A program made the translations under genes and the position numbers. From positions 20,651,359-20,715,358 of the forward strand of contig NC_073692.1 in NCBI RefSeq assembly GCF_029784155.1: a DNA stretch of 64,000 nucleotides, read 5' to 3'. Below the pieces are notes generated by a model. It had not been told where the DNA came from. It did not search any database and saw only the letters and a program-made list of their open reading frames with translations. Shown in pieces: positions 37,835-49,962 of this stretch (position 1 is its first letter; each line of letters begins with the position of its first letter). The stretch is from Uranotaenia lowii (taxonomy: Eukaryota; Arthropoda; Insecta; Diptera; Culicidae).

Positions 37835-39534
37835 CTTCCTTTACTATATTTCTCAGTATCGAAAACAAAAATGACTTACTGTGAATTGAAAAACACAAAC
37901 TTTTCAAAACATTAAAATTCAGTTTTGGATCGTTTATGCCGTCTGCATGTGCCAAAGCTTAAGAACGAGACAATTACAAAGCAGCGCCCCTGAATCGAGA
38001 TCCAAAATGCGTCGTGCTGCTTATTATTCCTCACAGCACGTACAGCGAGGGCGCGTACATTGACAACAATTTCGAAACAGCAAATAATATTTGAATAAGC
38101 CATTTTTCACACCCATTCATTTTTATGAGAGCGCGCGCACATACCAAACAACGAACGCCACATGGGTCTCTAACTAAATTCTTAAGTATATGCGAAAGGT
38201 CCTAAAAAAAGCTCGAACACGCCCTCGTTAGTTAGAACGCACGCTTCTATTCATCGCTCCGCGCTCATTCAAATTGGACTCACGTCCTACTGCCTTCCGA
38301 CTTCTTCCGACCTTCCTCCACTTGGATAAACGGATTGTCCTGAACACAATGCCCGGTTTGCCCCTCGATGACGAACTGACGACTGCTGACGACTTCTGGG
38401 CCGAATGAACGCTTTGGCTGAATGCGTCGAAAGCAGAACAAAAACCGGGGGCAGTTGGCAAACACAAACAACTAGTTAGGTGCAGGTATGCAGATGGAGG
38501 TACTTAAACCACCAAACAACAACAATCAACAATCACTTCTCGCGGTGGCTGCAAACAAAAGCCTTGTTATTATCACGATTTGTTGGCATTTTGTCTGAAT
38601 GAAGTTAAGCCAGGGGCTTCCTTAGGCGTAAGTATGTTGCGTTTGCGTGTTTCTTTTAAGGTCAAACGCGTTGATTCGAAAATTTGGGGTTTCACTGAGA
38701 TGGTTCAGGGAGCAACACAATTACCTCACCCGCAGCCCAAGTGAGATTCCATCGACTTACGGTTCATGTCGTCGTCGACGTTAGGTAGCTTCCTATCATT
38801 CATCAGGGGTCAATCGTGGGACCTCACCTGCTGGGAGCAAACAAAACGCACATTCCTTACACTTAGACAAAATTATGGGTCATGTTTGTCACTTATGGGA
38901 AAGCATTTGGACCCTTCTTCTTCACCAAACAACAAAAAAATCTAAAAAGAGGTGTAAATTAGACGATGATATAACATGACATGGCCAAACCGATAAACTC
39001 TCTTCATTCCACCACCTTCGCCATCATCATCGTCACCAAACAAACAAACAAATGCCCATCCATCCGTCCACTTCTCAACTTTGATCTGCTTAATGAATGG
39101 GCCAGTTAGTTTATGTCATTCTCTCTGATTTTACCAAAACGCCGTTGACCCATGATCCATGATGGGTTCGGGATTAGGCAAAAATATAAATAAAATACAA
39201 GCGTGTGGGAACAACTCATTGAGATGCGCGAGAGTCACCCCGAAATGGTGTTGTTTTGACATGAGCTTTGCTTAATCCCCCTTTGCATTTTGATGAAGGA
39301 GGGATTCGAATGCTTCACTACGGTCACTAAATTAGACTTGAATGTCAATCGATAACTCTTGGAAGGGAGCATAAAATTGATTTGTATTGGGTTCTTCGAA
39401 ATTTTACAAATATCAACATATTAACAAATTGCTTACCTTAATTTCAATTCTTTGTCTAGGCATGTTTAATTTAAAATTATCTTTTTTATTTTGTCGATTA
39501 AAACTTAAACGAATTTTTGATTTAATCGAATTGC
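37835..39534. other. Non-coding stretch, moderate GC from 37910 to 39330
   Basis: No open frame is convincing. The segment has balanced composition and short low-complexity runs (CAAACAAACAAACAAA near 39040). It could be regulatory DNA. Confidence 0.4.
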
Positions 39535-40938
39535 TAATTTGTAGTATTGTCGATTTGTCGATTGTCGATATGTCAATTTGGCAATTTGTCAATTTGTCGA
39601 TTTGTCGATGTGTCGATTTGTCGATTTGTCATTTAGTTGATTTGAAAATTTATCAATTAGTCAATAGGTCAATTTGTCGATATGTCGATTGGTCGATTTG
39701 TGGATTTGTCAATTGGTCATCTGTCATCTTGGTGTGTCGATTTGTCGTTTTGTCGATTTGTTGTTTAGTCATTTGGTCAATTTGCAAATTCATCAATTGG
39801 TTAGATGATCAATTTCTCAATTTGTCGATTTGTCGATTAATCGATGTGTCGATTCGTAGATTTGTCGATTTGTCGATTTGTCGATTTGTCGATTTGTCGA
39901 TTTGTTGATTTGTCGATTTGTCGATTTGTCGATTTGTCGATACGTCGATTGGTCGATTTGTTGATTTGTCGATTTGTTGATTTGTCGATTTGTCGATTTC
40001 TCGATTTGTAAATTGATCGATTTGCCGACTTGTAGATTTGTTGATTTGTCGATTGGATTATTTGTCGATTTGTTGATTTGACTATTTGTCGATTTGTCGA
40101 TTTGTCGATTTGTCGATTTGTCGATTTGTCGATTTGCCGACTTGTAGATTTGTTGATTTGTCGATTTGATTATTTGTCGATTTGTTGATTTGACTATTTG
40201 TCGATTTGTCGATTTGTCGATTTGTCGATTTGTTGATTTGTCGATTTGTCGATTTGTCGATTTGTCGATTTGTCGATTTGTCGATACGTCGATTGGTCGA
40301 TTTGTTGATTTGTCGATTTGTTGATTTGTCGATTTGTCGATTTCTCGATTTGTAAATTGATCGATTTGCCGACTTGTAGATTTGTTGATTTGTCGATTGG
40401 ATTATTTGTCGATTTGTAGATTTGACTATTTGTCGATTTGTCGATTTGTCGATTTGTCGATTTGTCGATTTGTCGATTTGTCGATTTGTCGATTTGTCGA
40501 TTTGCCGACTTGTAGATTTGTTGATTTGTCGATTTGATTATTTGTCGATTTGTTGATTTGACTATTTGTCGATTTGTCGATTTGTCGAATTGTCGATTTG
40601 TCGAGATGTCGATTTATCGGTTTGTCGATTTGTCGAATTGTCGATTTATCGATTTGTTGATTTGACGATTTGTCGATTTGTCGATTTGTCGATTTGTCGA
40701 TTTGTCGATTTGTCGATTTGTCGATTTGTCGATTTGTCGATTTGTCGATTTGTCGATTTGTTTGTTTATCGATTTGTCGATTTGTCGATTTGTCGGTTTG
40801 TAGATTTGTCAATTTGTTGATTTGTCGATTTGTCAATTTGTCGATACGTCGATTGGTCGATTTGCTGATTTGTCGATTTGTTGATTTGTCGATTTGTCGA
40901 TTTCTCGATTTGTAAATTGATCGATTTGCCGACTTGTA
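39535..40938. repeat. 8-bp minisatellite (TTGTCGAT)n with higher-order structure
   Basis: The 8-mer TTGTCGAT repeats with many variants, more diverged near the left edge. A distinctive block containing GATACGTCGATTGGTCGATT recurs at about 39941, 40285 and 40845; the spacings of 344 and 560 bp are exact multiples of 8. The array runs into the assembly gap, so its true length is unknown. Overlapping frames of repeated residues are artefacts. Confidence 0.95.
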
Positions 40939-41438
40939 NNNNNNNNNNNNNNNNNNNNNNNNNNNNNNNNNNNNNNNNNNNNNNNNNNNNNNNNNNNNNN
41001 NNNNNNNNNNNNNNNNNNNNNNNNNNNNNNNNNNNNNNNNNNNNNNNNNNNNNNNNNNNNNNNNNNNNNNNNNNNNNNNNNNNNNNNNNNNNNNNNNNNN
41101 NNNNNNNNNNNNNNNNNNNNNNNNNNNNNNNNNNNNNNNNNNNNNNNNNNNNNNNNNNNNNNNNNNNNNNNNNNNNNNNNNNNNNNNNNNNNNNNNNNNN
41201 NNNNNNNNNNNNNNNNNNNNNNNNNNNNNNNNNNNNNNNNNNNNNNNNNNNNNNNNNNNNNNNNNNNNNNNNNNNNNNNNNNNNNNNNNNNNNNNNNNNN
41301 NNNNNNNNNNNNNNNNNNNNNNNNNNNNNNNNNNNNNNNNNNNNNNNNNNNNNNNNNNNNNNNNNNNNNNNNNNNNNNNNNNNNNNNNNNNNNNNNNNNN
41401 NNNNNNNNNNNNNNNNNNNNNNNNNNNNNNNNNNNNNN
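40939..41438. other. Assembly gap (500 N)
   Basis: Exactly 500 Ns, the conventional size for a gap of unknown length. It separates the 8-bp minisatellite from a different tandem array, so repeat collapse is the probable cause. Confidence 0.98.
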
Positions 41439-42480
41439 GGAGCTATGGCTGATTTTACTTTCAATTTCCCTTTATCTTTACATCAATTATGAAAAAGTAA
41501 GTTCGGACTTGAACATTTCGAACCAAATTAAAGAATCGAAATAAGGCTGTTTGAGCCACCGTACGCATCGAAAAATGGAGCTATGGCTGTTTTACCCACA
41601 ATTTATTTTTAATATATAGCTCAGAAAAAGCATGTTCAGATTTTCGAGGAAGAATGGCCTTAATGGGTTGAATTCCTATAAAAAAGGAAAAACATTGTTC
41701 GGATTTAAAACATTTTGAACCAAATGAGAGCCATTTTGTTTGATTATTTCTGAGCAATCGAATTGTAGCTCTTTGAACCATCTCACGCATCGTAAAATGG
41801 AGTTATGGTTGTTTTACCTTCAATCTACTACATTTTTCAATTAATTCAGAAAAACGCATGTTCGGACCTGAAAATTTCGAACCAAATGAAATTTTATGAA
41901 GGCTATTTGAGCCACCGCACGCAACAGAAACTGGAGTGTGGGCTATTTTACGAACATTTTCCCTACATTTTTAATATACTTCAGAAAAAGCATGTTCGGA
42001 CTGGAAAATTATGGATTGAATGAAACCTTTCTAGAATAATTTTCTATTTCTCAGGAATCGAATGAAGGCTGTTAGAGCCTCCTCACGCAATGTAAACTGG
42101 AGTTATGGCTGTTTAAACCTCAATTCCCCTACATTTTTTAATTGAGTTATTTTTTAACTATTTGAAAAAATGTAGGGAAATTGATTGGTAAAAACCGCCA
42201 TAACTCCATTTTCCGATGCGTGCGGTGGCTCAAAGAGCCTTCTTTTGATTCCTCGTAAAAACCCACACAAGATAGGTCTTATTTGGTTCAAAATTTCCAA
42301 ATTCGAACATGTATTTTTTTTAATAATCTCAATAATGGGTTTTACTATAAAGAGTAAAAAAAGTCTAAAGCTCCATTTTCCGTGGCGCGTGGTAGCTCAA
42401 ATAGTCTTCATTCGATTCCTCGAAAAAATTACACAGGATAGGTCTGTTTCAATTCTAATTGTTGTAGTTCAAACCAGTGT
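41439..42480. repeat. Tandem array of 134-222 bp units with an orientation switch
   Basis: Units beginning GGAGCTATGGCTG or GGAGTTATGGCTG start at 41439, 41577, 41799, 41933 and 42099. Each contains AAGCATGTTCGGAC, ATTTCGAACCAAAT and GAGCCACCG-like words. After about 42150 the same words appear inverted (GCCATAACTCCATTTTCC at about 42197, AGCTCCATTTTCC at about 42369). The switch is centred on an inverted CCCTACATTTTTT pair. There is no coding content. Confidence 0.8.
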
Positions 42481-43216
42481 TTTTCTGGATTGTTAACAAA
42501 ATGTTGGGGAATTAGGGGTTTAAAAGGGACTATATCTTCGTTCGAAAACTCGTTCGACGTCTAAAACTATGCCTAATCAATTTTCTGGACATTTTCACTG
42601 AAGAAAACTATATTTTCTAGATTTGGTTAGTGTAGAATGGAACATATTGAATTTCATCGCGGTTTATACACTTTTTCCCCATTGTACAATGGCGACCGTC
42701 AGTAATTACGTGAATTGGTTGTCATATGTGATTGTTTAATATTGGAATGAAGATGCCTATTCAATAAAAATTAATAAAATGTATATGTATAATATACATT
42801 CGGGGAACGTTCTGCAATCCAAATTTTTGCTGGAAACCAGCAGTCACGATTCGGTTTGCTAGGTTTTCCAGTATTTGCTCTGTTTTGCTGGAAAAATTTC
42901 CAGCAATCGACCCGTTTTCAGCAATCATGGGGCTTTTTTTTCATCTGACGGGTTTGAAAATAATTTTCATTTTTGGGAAAGATCTAAGAACCCGCGGCGC
43001 AAAAAGTCTGATAATAAAAAAATCTCCAGCTTTCTGATTCGGATTTGATATTTTTAAGAGTCAACTTAAGGTGATAAACAAATAAGAGGTGGGTTGATTG
43101 TTTAGCTATAAATTCTAAAAGAAAGCTTTCTTAATTTACAGACTTAAACAATTTTTAATTTCAGCTAGACTAGCACTGAAAGATGCAGGAAGAGTATATA
43201 CGATTTGGTAAAAATT
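42481..43216. other. Non-coding stretch
   Basis: No gene. Short TTGCTGGAA-type words recur between about 42825 and 42930, with no defined repeat boundary. Confidence 0.45.
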
Positions 43217-43616
43217 TTGTAAATCAAATCTTATGATTCTGCCTTGCTACATTTCGTACCTGAGAATTCATTCTCATATTTCTCTAAAATTGTCCATCAC
43301 CTTGAAGATGGAAAATTTTAGAGAAATGTGAGGATCAAAGAAAAGGAAGAACATAAGCCGTAAATATCATAAATTTCTCGAAAAAGATAAAACGACTTAC
43401 CGACAGGACTTGAACGCGCAATCTCCGCGTCAGTGCAACGGCGCGCTAGCCAGCTGTCGGTGAGCCGTTGTATCTTTTTCGAGAAATTCACGATATTTAC
43501 GGCTTGTGTTTTTCTTTGGCACTCATGTTTCATTACATTTTCCATCACCTTAAAAACTTGATAACTTCCAGTTACGAAATGTACCAAGACAGAATCATAA
43601 GATGTGATTTGAAATA
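43217..43616. mobile_element. Fold-back element with a tRNA-like centre
   Basis: Outer arms AAATCAAATCTTATGATTCT and its near-inverse at about 43585-43612 enclose a second inverted pair (ACATAAGCCGTAAATATCAT at about 43351, inverse at about 43482-43506). The centre, about 43391-43455 on the minus strand, resembles a tRNA: paired ends CCGACAG and CTGTCGG, an A-box-like TGGCTAGCGCG and a B-box-like GCGTTCAAGTCC. The element is about 400 bp with no protein frame. The symmetric nesting is clear; its transposon class is not. Confidence 0.65.
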
Positions 43617-44798
43617 GAACAGAAAACCTTGAATAGCACTGATCGCTTCACCAATTTGACCGTTAGTAGAGGCAAGACCGAAGGTATCGTCCATGTGCTC
43701 GCTTGGCTAAAATCCCAAGTTGATCAGTGGTGATAGAAAAACAAGAGAGATCAAATGGAGGCAAGATCACAGAGTTGCCAATGTGCCAGATTTTTCAGAA
43801 TTTTCCTGATTTGCCAATGAATTCATGAAACGCTCCCTGAAAGCCCTGATTTAAAAGTCACATTAGGTATCTATAGAGTAAATTCAACACTCGCTTTAAA
43901 AAGCTATATTTCGCTTGTTCAATCAATTTAACAATTTGAACCAAATTTATTGTGTTGTAAATCTTGTAACGTTACTCAAATAGGATTATCAGACAATATT
44001 CAACTTCAATAACTGGTTTTTATGATGTTCAACGTCAAAAGAAATACTTGTTGAACATGCTTCGAAAAAAAAGCTGTAAGTCAGCTACCAATTTCAAAAA
44101 AAAAATCGCATAGTACATTAAAAATCTGACCTTAAATGGTTTATGCTAGACATATGTATTTCTATTTTTTAACAGATTATGGCCACAAAAAAAGTTAAAA
44201 GGAGTGTAAAAATTGTACTTTTCAATCGATCAACCGGCGAAACTCTATCAGCCACTACAGAAAAAATTTGGATGGTGGATAAAAAAAATGGACATAATTT
44301 TACACATTTTGGCAATACTAAACATTTTTTGACAAATTTTTAAAGTAAGATGTTTTTTTCAACGTTTTTTAATAAACGTTTTTTCTGATTATTCTAACAC
44401 TTAAATAATCTTTTCACTTGATATGTAAACGCATTACACATTTTTGCCTTTCTTTCAGAAAGGTATAGTCATCGGTCGATTTGGGAAATCATTAATTATG
44501 GGTCTTAGATATACCTTTATAGGTACCTTTCGAATCAGCTCGGCGAGTACAGACGATGTCAGGGTATTTGTGTGTATTAGTGTGATTTTTTATAAACTTT
44601 GTTCCACACGTTTTTACTTAATTTAATCGAGTTGTTTAAAGAAAAAACTTCAAACTATGATACAGGGCCATAGAAAGAACCGACTCATGGGGGACTATGA
44701 TTTTTATCCCAACAATTTACGAATACAAAACAAAAATAGTATGAGCCGTTTCAAATAAACAAAGTAAAAAAAATTAAAACAAATTATGTTTTTATCTA
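43617..44798. other. AT-rich non-coding stretch
   Basis: No gene. AGTTGCCAATGTGCCAGATT at about 43775 resembles an end of another dispersed repeat, but no partner end is found. Confidence 0.5.
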
Positions 44799-44966
44799 AA
44801 GGGTGATACGGGCAAAATTTGGTCAAGGGAAAACGCATGTAAATCGATGAAATCGTTTATTTAAAAAATAAAATTAAATTTTTTTCAAGTTTAATTAGTA
44901 TAAAATTCAGGAAAAATATTCACTTAGGCTTCCGCTTTTCCAAATCCGAATTGCCGGGTCTTACGC

Positions 44967-45657
44967 TTAATCCATGCCATCAGATTTTGCCACCTTGTCC
45001 ACCTTCTTCGCCGCAGAAAGCCAGTTTGCCTTGAACTGCTGCTCGTCCTTAGCAGTTTTTTTGGTCTTCTTTAGGTTCCGCTTGACAATAGCCCAGTATT
45101 TCTCAATTGGGCGGAGCTCTGGCGTGTTGGGAGGGTTCTTGTCCTTGAGAATCACCTGCACGTTGTTGGCGGCGTACCACTCCATGACTTTTTTACCGTA
45201 GTGGCAAGATGCAAAATCCGGCCAAAACAGTACGGAACAACCGTGTTTCTTCAGGAAGGGCAGCAGACGTTTATTCAAACACTCTTTCATGTAAATTTCT
45301 TGGTTGACAGTCCCGGAAGCTATGAAAATGCTGCTTTTCAAGCCACAGGTACAGAAGGCTTGCCAAACCAGATATATCTTCGCGAACTTTGACAGTTTCA
45401 TGTGCTTGAAAATATCTGCTACCTTTCTCCTTCCTTTTGCCGTATAAAACTCCTGTCCCGGAAGATGCTTGTAGTCGGCTTTGACGTAGGTTTCGTCGTC
45501 CATTATCACGCAGTCAAACTTCGTCAGCATCGTCATGAACAGCTTCCGGGATCGCGCTTTGGCCGTCGTATTTTGTTTATCATCGCGATTTGGAGTCACT
45601 AACTTCTTGTAAGTCGATAGTCCGGCTCGTTTTTTGGCTCGGTGCACGGTTGTAGAC
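44967..45657 (-). pseudogene. DD37E mariner transposase, C-terminal catalytic piece
   Basis: This piece carries the catalytic DDE/D domain that cuts and joins the element ends. The first acidic residue lies in IMDDETYVKAD, the second in VLFWPDFASCHYGKK and the third in ELRPIEKYWAIVK. Exactly 37 residues separate the second D from the E, which defines DD37E. The C-terminus is complete, ending KVAKSDGMD before a stop at 44967-44969. The reading continues unbroken from the catalytic region back to the LINE insertion junction at 45658-45671, where the transposase is cut. I see no internal stop in this piece. With the N-terminal domain displaced by 4.5 kb, it cannot make full-length transposase. 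Confidence 0.9.
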
Positions 45658-45671
45658 GATATACCCAGCTT
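45658..45671. repeat. Target site duplication, left copy
   Basis: GATATACCCAGCTT here is identical to 50142-50155. The pair brackets the Jockey element and marks its insertion into the mariner transposase gene. The last two Ts also belong to the adjoining T run, so the duplication could be 12-14 bp. Confidence 0.9.
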
Positions 45672-45924
45672 TTTTTTTTTTTTTTTTTTTTTAAATATGT
45701 CTTTATTTGTATCAATTCATCATTACATTTATATTACATTTTTTCATTAAATTAGGTGTTCAGCTCAATAATGAACTGTTCAGAGCCCTATAGTTAACTA
45801 GATATTAAAAATTTATTTGTAAGAATAAAATTTGCTTAGCGCAATTAAGAATTTAATGTAGGAGAACATCCTGTAATGGCAAAAATATTTTAAACTTAAA
45901 ACTAAACACTATCCTAAAATTAAA

Positions 45925-48542
45925 CTAGTTATAAAGAGAACGAATCTCTGCGATGGAAGACTGCATCGATTTGCCTCTGAAGTTGGAGATGATTTTGTTG
46001 GCCATCTCTTCGATCGATTCAATGCCCGCAATCCGATGAAGATCTTCGGTGCTGTGCCAAGGTGGAAGCCGCAAAATCATTTTCAGAACCTTGTTCTGAA
46101 TCCTCTGGATGGCTTTCTTCCTCGTCGCGCAGCAGCTAGACCAAATCGGAACTGCATACATTATCGCTGGTCGAAACACTTGTTTGTAGATAAGTAACTT
46201 ATTTCGCAGACACAACTTGGATTTCCTGTTGATGAGAGAATAAAGAGATTTAGTATATTTATTACACTTAGATTGAATATCTTCAATGTGATTTTTAAAA
46301 GTAAGATTCCGATCAAGTGTAAGTCCCAAGTACTTCACGTGATCAGACCATTCTAATGAAACCCCATTAAAAGTTATGGAATGATTTTCATTAGGTTTTA
46401 AAAAATTTGCTCTTGGCTTATGGGGAAATAAAATAAGTTGAGTTTTGGAAGCGTTAGGAGAAATTTTCCACATTTTCAAGTAATTCAAAAAGGAATTTAA
46501 ATTTTGTTGCAATCTACTGCGTACCACCCGTAAATTCCGACCTTTGGCTGAAAGCAAAGTGTCATCAGCAAACAATCTTCTACCTTTTCCTTCTGGTACA
46601 TCAGGAAGATCAGAAGTAAAAATATTGTATAAGATTGGCCCAAGTATACTACCCTGAGGGACACCAGCTCTAATGGGTGTCCTTTCAGAGCATGAATTTT
46701 GATAGCTTACTTGTAAGGTTCGGCTAGTCAAATAATTTTGAATAATTTTGGTGAGATATACAGGGAAATCAAATCGAGCTAATTTAGCTACTAAACCTTT
46801 GTGCCAAACACTGTCAAAAGCTTTTTCAATATCAAGAAGAGCAACACCAGTTGAATAACCTTCAGATTTGCTAGCGTTAATCATATTAGTTACACTCAAA
46901 AGTTGATGTGTAGTAGAATGTCCATGACGAAAACCAAATTGTTCATCAGGGAAAATAGAATTCTGATTAATGTGAATCATCATTCTATTCAAAATAACTC
47001 TCTCAAATAGTTTACTTAAAGATGGAAGCAAACTAATTGGTCGATAACTTGAAGGCTCTGAAGCACTTTTTCCAGGTTTTAAAATTGGAGTTACTTTGGC
47101 ATTTTTCCATTTATTGGGAAAATAAGCCAAGTGAAAACATTTATTGAAGATTTTAACTAAAAAATTTAAAGTGCTTTCAGGCAACTTTTTAATAAGAATA
47201 TAGAAAATCCCATCTTCCCCTGGGGCTTTCATATTTTTAAATTTTTTGCAAATCAATTTAAGTTCATCAATATTTGTCTCACAAGAACTTTCAAATACAT
47301 TTTGTTTAGAAAGAATATCATCAAATTCAAGGGAAATTAGAGCATCAATTGGACTTACAACGTTTAAATTAAAATCATGAGCAGACTCAAATTGTTGGGC
47401 CAATTTTTGAGCTTTTTCTGCATTCGTTAAAAGAAGTTTATCCCCGTCTTTCAAAGTAGGAATTGGCTTCTGGGGCTTTTTCAGAATTTTAGTTAATTTC
47501 CAAAATGGCTTTGAGTAGGGTTTTATGTCCTCTACTGCCTTGGCAAAATTTTCATTACGAATGAAATTTAAACGACGTTTGATCTCTTTTTGAAGGTCGC
47601 AATAAATAAATTTCAAATAAGGATCCCTAGTACGTTGATATTGGCGTCGACGAATGTTTTTCAGTCGTACCAAAAACTGAAGATCATCATCAATTAAAGG
47701 TTGATTAAATTTATGTTTAACTTTGGGTATTGAAGCGGCTTTAGCATTGACTATTGAAGTTGTCAAATTTTCTACAGCCAAATCAATATCTTCAATTGAA
47801 TTCAGTGGAACGTTTACATCTAAATTACGTTCAATAAAATTCCTATATCGCTCCCAGTCAGCTTTTTGAAAGTTAAAAGTTGATTTTAAAGGGTTTTCAA
47901 TGGGACTTTGGGATAAAGAAAAAGTTACTGGAAGGTGGTCTGAATCGAGGTCCGCATGAGTGACTAATTGACTACAATGCTCGCCTAAATCCGTTAGAAC
48001 CAAATCAATTGTGGAAGGATTTCTAATCGAAGAGAAACAAGTATGCCCATTAGGATATTCAACAGTGTAATAACCTGCAGAGCAGGATTCCAAGATCGGT
48101 GTTTTGCATTAAAGTCACCAATAACAAAAAATTTAGATTTATTTCTGGTGAGTTTTTGTAAATCTCCCTTCAAAAAATTTTTCTGTTCACCGCTGCATTG
48201 AAAAGGCAAATATGCGGCAATAATTATAATTTTCCCCATAGAAGTTTCTAATTCAATTCCAATTGTTTCTAAGACTTTTGTATTGAAAGAAGGAAGAAGT
48301 CTAAATTTGAGACGACTATTGATGACAATAGCTACACCCCCACCTTGTCGATCAAGTCGATCATTTCGCAAAATTTTAAAGAAAGCATTGCTTTTCAAGT
48401 TATTGTCTGGCTTTAAAAAAGTTTCAGTGATGGCAGCAATATGTATGTTTTGAGTTTTCAAAAATAAAAAGAACTCATCTTGGTTAGCCAGCAAAGATCT
48501 AGCGTTCCAATTCATAATATTTAAACATCTATTTGGATCCAT
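45925..48542 (-). pseudogene. Jockey ORF2: endonuclease-reverse transcriptase, one frame break
   Basis: ORF2 supplies the endonuclease that nicks the target and the reverse transcriptase that copies the RNA there. The first part (from ATG at 48540-48542) shows AP-endonuclease motifs LNIMNWNARSL, AAITETFLKP, RQGGGVAIVI and FVIGDFNAKHRSWN. The frame changes near 48080. The second part, a 722-codon frame from 48093, has the endonuclease tail (IDLVLTD and SDH at residues 51-53). The reverse transcriptase follows, with MKAPGEDGI (about 288), SYRPISLLPSLSKLFE (about 349), ALLDIEKAFDSVW (about 418), GVPQGSILGP (about 477) and FADD (508-511), all catalytic aspartates present. A thumb and C-terminal region end at 45925. 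The break lies just after SWN and probably reflects a small internal deletion, since Jockey endonucleases usually have a dozen or so more residues there. Confidence 0.9.
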
Positions 48543-49962
48543 GAGGGAATCGTAAAGTCATAATAATTTTGTTAGCATAATTAAAAGAAGTTTGGAAAGC
48601 TTCAAACATTGAATTTGCTTTCAACATAAGTTGCATCATTTCCATTAAATTTTGATGCAAAAATTTTAATTTTTCCTCAGTAATCTCACCCAAATCAACA
48701 AAATTGTTAGGATCAGAAAATGAAAGAGAAGAACAAGTATTTGAATTTCGGGGATTTTCCCAAGCCTTCGCATGAACGTTGAGACTTGGTTTTTTCCCAT
48801 TTTTATTAGTTGAACCTGAAGAGGGCAACCCATTTTCAACCACCTCTGAGAACGATGAACAACGAGTTTGTGGCGCAGATTCAGCACAGGTAACATTAAA
48901 ATCACTTCGGGTATTACCCAGCCGTGATTCCAATGTAGGCCGAGGCTGACCGCGAACAGGCAGGTTGTTTGCCGGCCTGACGTGTGAAGACGAAAAAGAG
49001 GAAGGAGGAGAAGAAACTTTTCTGGAAACTTTGGGATTTTTCCTAGAAGCAATAATTTTTGCCCTGATGGGACAGTCTAGCGAATTCGAGGAATGATTAC
49101 CTGCGCAATTTGCACACTTGAAAAATTCTGTTTTTGGTTTATCACCACCATAAAGGCATTTAGATTTTTCATGATCGAATGAGCCGCAAAGCATGCATCT
49201 GGCATTCATTCTACAATTTTTAGTGCCGTGACAAAAAGCTTGACAACGACGACATTGCGTAATATTTTGAAGGAAATTGGTTGAAGATTTTCGAAAAGGT
49301 TCGAATTTGACTCGACAATGAAACATAAGACGAGCCTTTTCAAGAATTTGCAAATTATTAACTTGATCCTTTTTAAAATGGACCAAATAAAGCTCAGGAG
49401 CAAAACCAACACTACTGGTATTATTCGTGTTGGTTCTTTTCCTCATTTGAATTACTTGAATTGGAGAAAAACCTAACAAAGAATTTAATTCATTTGTGAT
49501 CTCATCCGGTGTCTGATCGCCGGTGAGACCACGAAGTACAACTTTAAAAGGACGATCACCTCTAGTGTCGTACGTAAAAAATTGGTGTTTTTTATTATTC
49601 AAATAATTTAAAATTTTTTGAAAATCATTAAAAGATTCCGCCAATATACGAGCAGTTCCCCTTCGACCGATCTGAAAAGAAATCTTCACATCCTTGACGG
49701 AAGTGACGATTTCTTTTCGAAAGGCATTGAAGTCAGGAATCGTGACCGTTATTGGTGGAATCTTTTCGTTTTTAAGAGTATAAGAAGAAGAAGAAGGTTT
49801 CTTAGTACTCTTATCAGAATTAAATATGAATATTTCCTCATCACCGATGTTATGAAGGACATCGAATGAATTGGAAATTTCAACTTTTTTGGCAGATGGC
49901 CCTGGATTAGGTTCAGCAATCCGTTTTCTTCCGGCCCTTGAGTCGGCCGAAGACTTCCCCAT
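48529..49962 (-). CDS. Jockey ORF1: gag-like nucleic-acid-binding protein
   Basis: ORF1 proteins of Jockey elements bind the element RNA and help bring it to the nucleus. I choose the ATG at 49960-49962 (MGKSSADSRAGRKRIAEPNP), giving about 477 residues. The frame stays open 18 codons upstream, but that extension is a hydrophobic, phenylalanine-rich stretch unlike gag N-termini. A basic N-terminus leads to an RRM-like middle. Three zinc knuckles follow: CRRCQAFCHGTKNC and CMLCGSFDHEKSKC, both CX2CX4HX4C, and CANCAGNHSSNSLDC, CX2CX3HX6C. A serine-rich, probably disordered tail ends it. The stop at 48529-48531 overlaps the ORF2 start by 14 nt, so ORF2 may depend on reinitiation. No stop or frameshift is seen. 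Confidence 0.9.
   Translation of the reverse strand: MGKSSADSRAGRKRIAEPNPGPSAKKVEISNSFDVLHNIGDEEIFIFNSDKSTKKPSSSSYTLKNEKIPPITVTIPDFNAFRKEIVTSVKDVKISFQIGRRGTARILAESFNDFQKILNYLNNKKHQFFTYDTRGDRPFKVVLRGLTGDQTPDEITNELNSLLGFSPIQVIQMRKRTNTNNTSSVGFAPELYLVHFKKDQVNNLQILEKARLMFHCRVKFEPFRKSSTNFLQNITQCRRCQAFCHGTKNCRMNARCMLCGSFDHEKSKCLYGGDKPKTEFFKCANCAGNHSSNSLDCPIRAKIIASRKNPKVSRKVSSPPSSFSSSHVRPANNLPVRGQPRPTLESRLGNTRSDFNVTCAESAPQTRCSSFSEVVENGLPSSGSTNKNGKKPSLNVHAKAWENPRNSNTCSSLSFSDPNNFVDLGEITEEKLKFLHQNLMEMMQLMLKANSMFEAFQTSFNYANKIIMTLRFPHGSK

Noticed and set aside
39535..41492. CRISPR-like appearance and frames running through Ns
   Set aside because: The repeats are uninterrupted with no unique spacers, this is eukaryotic DNA, and the frames cross an assembly gap.
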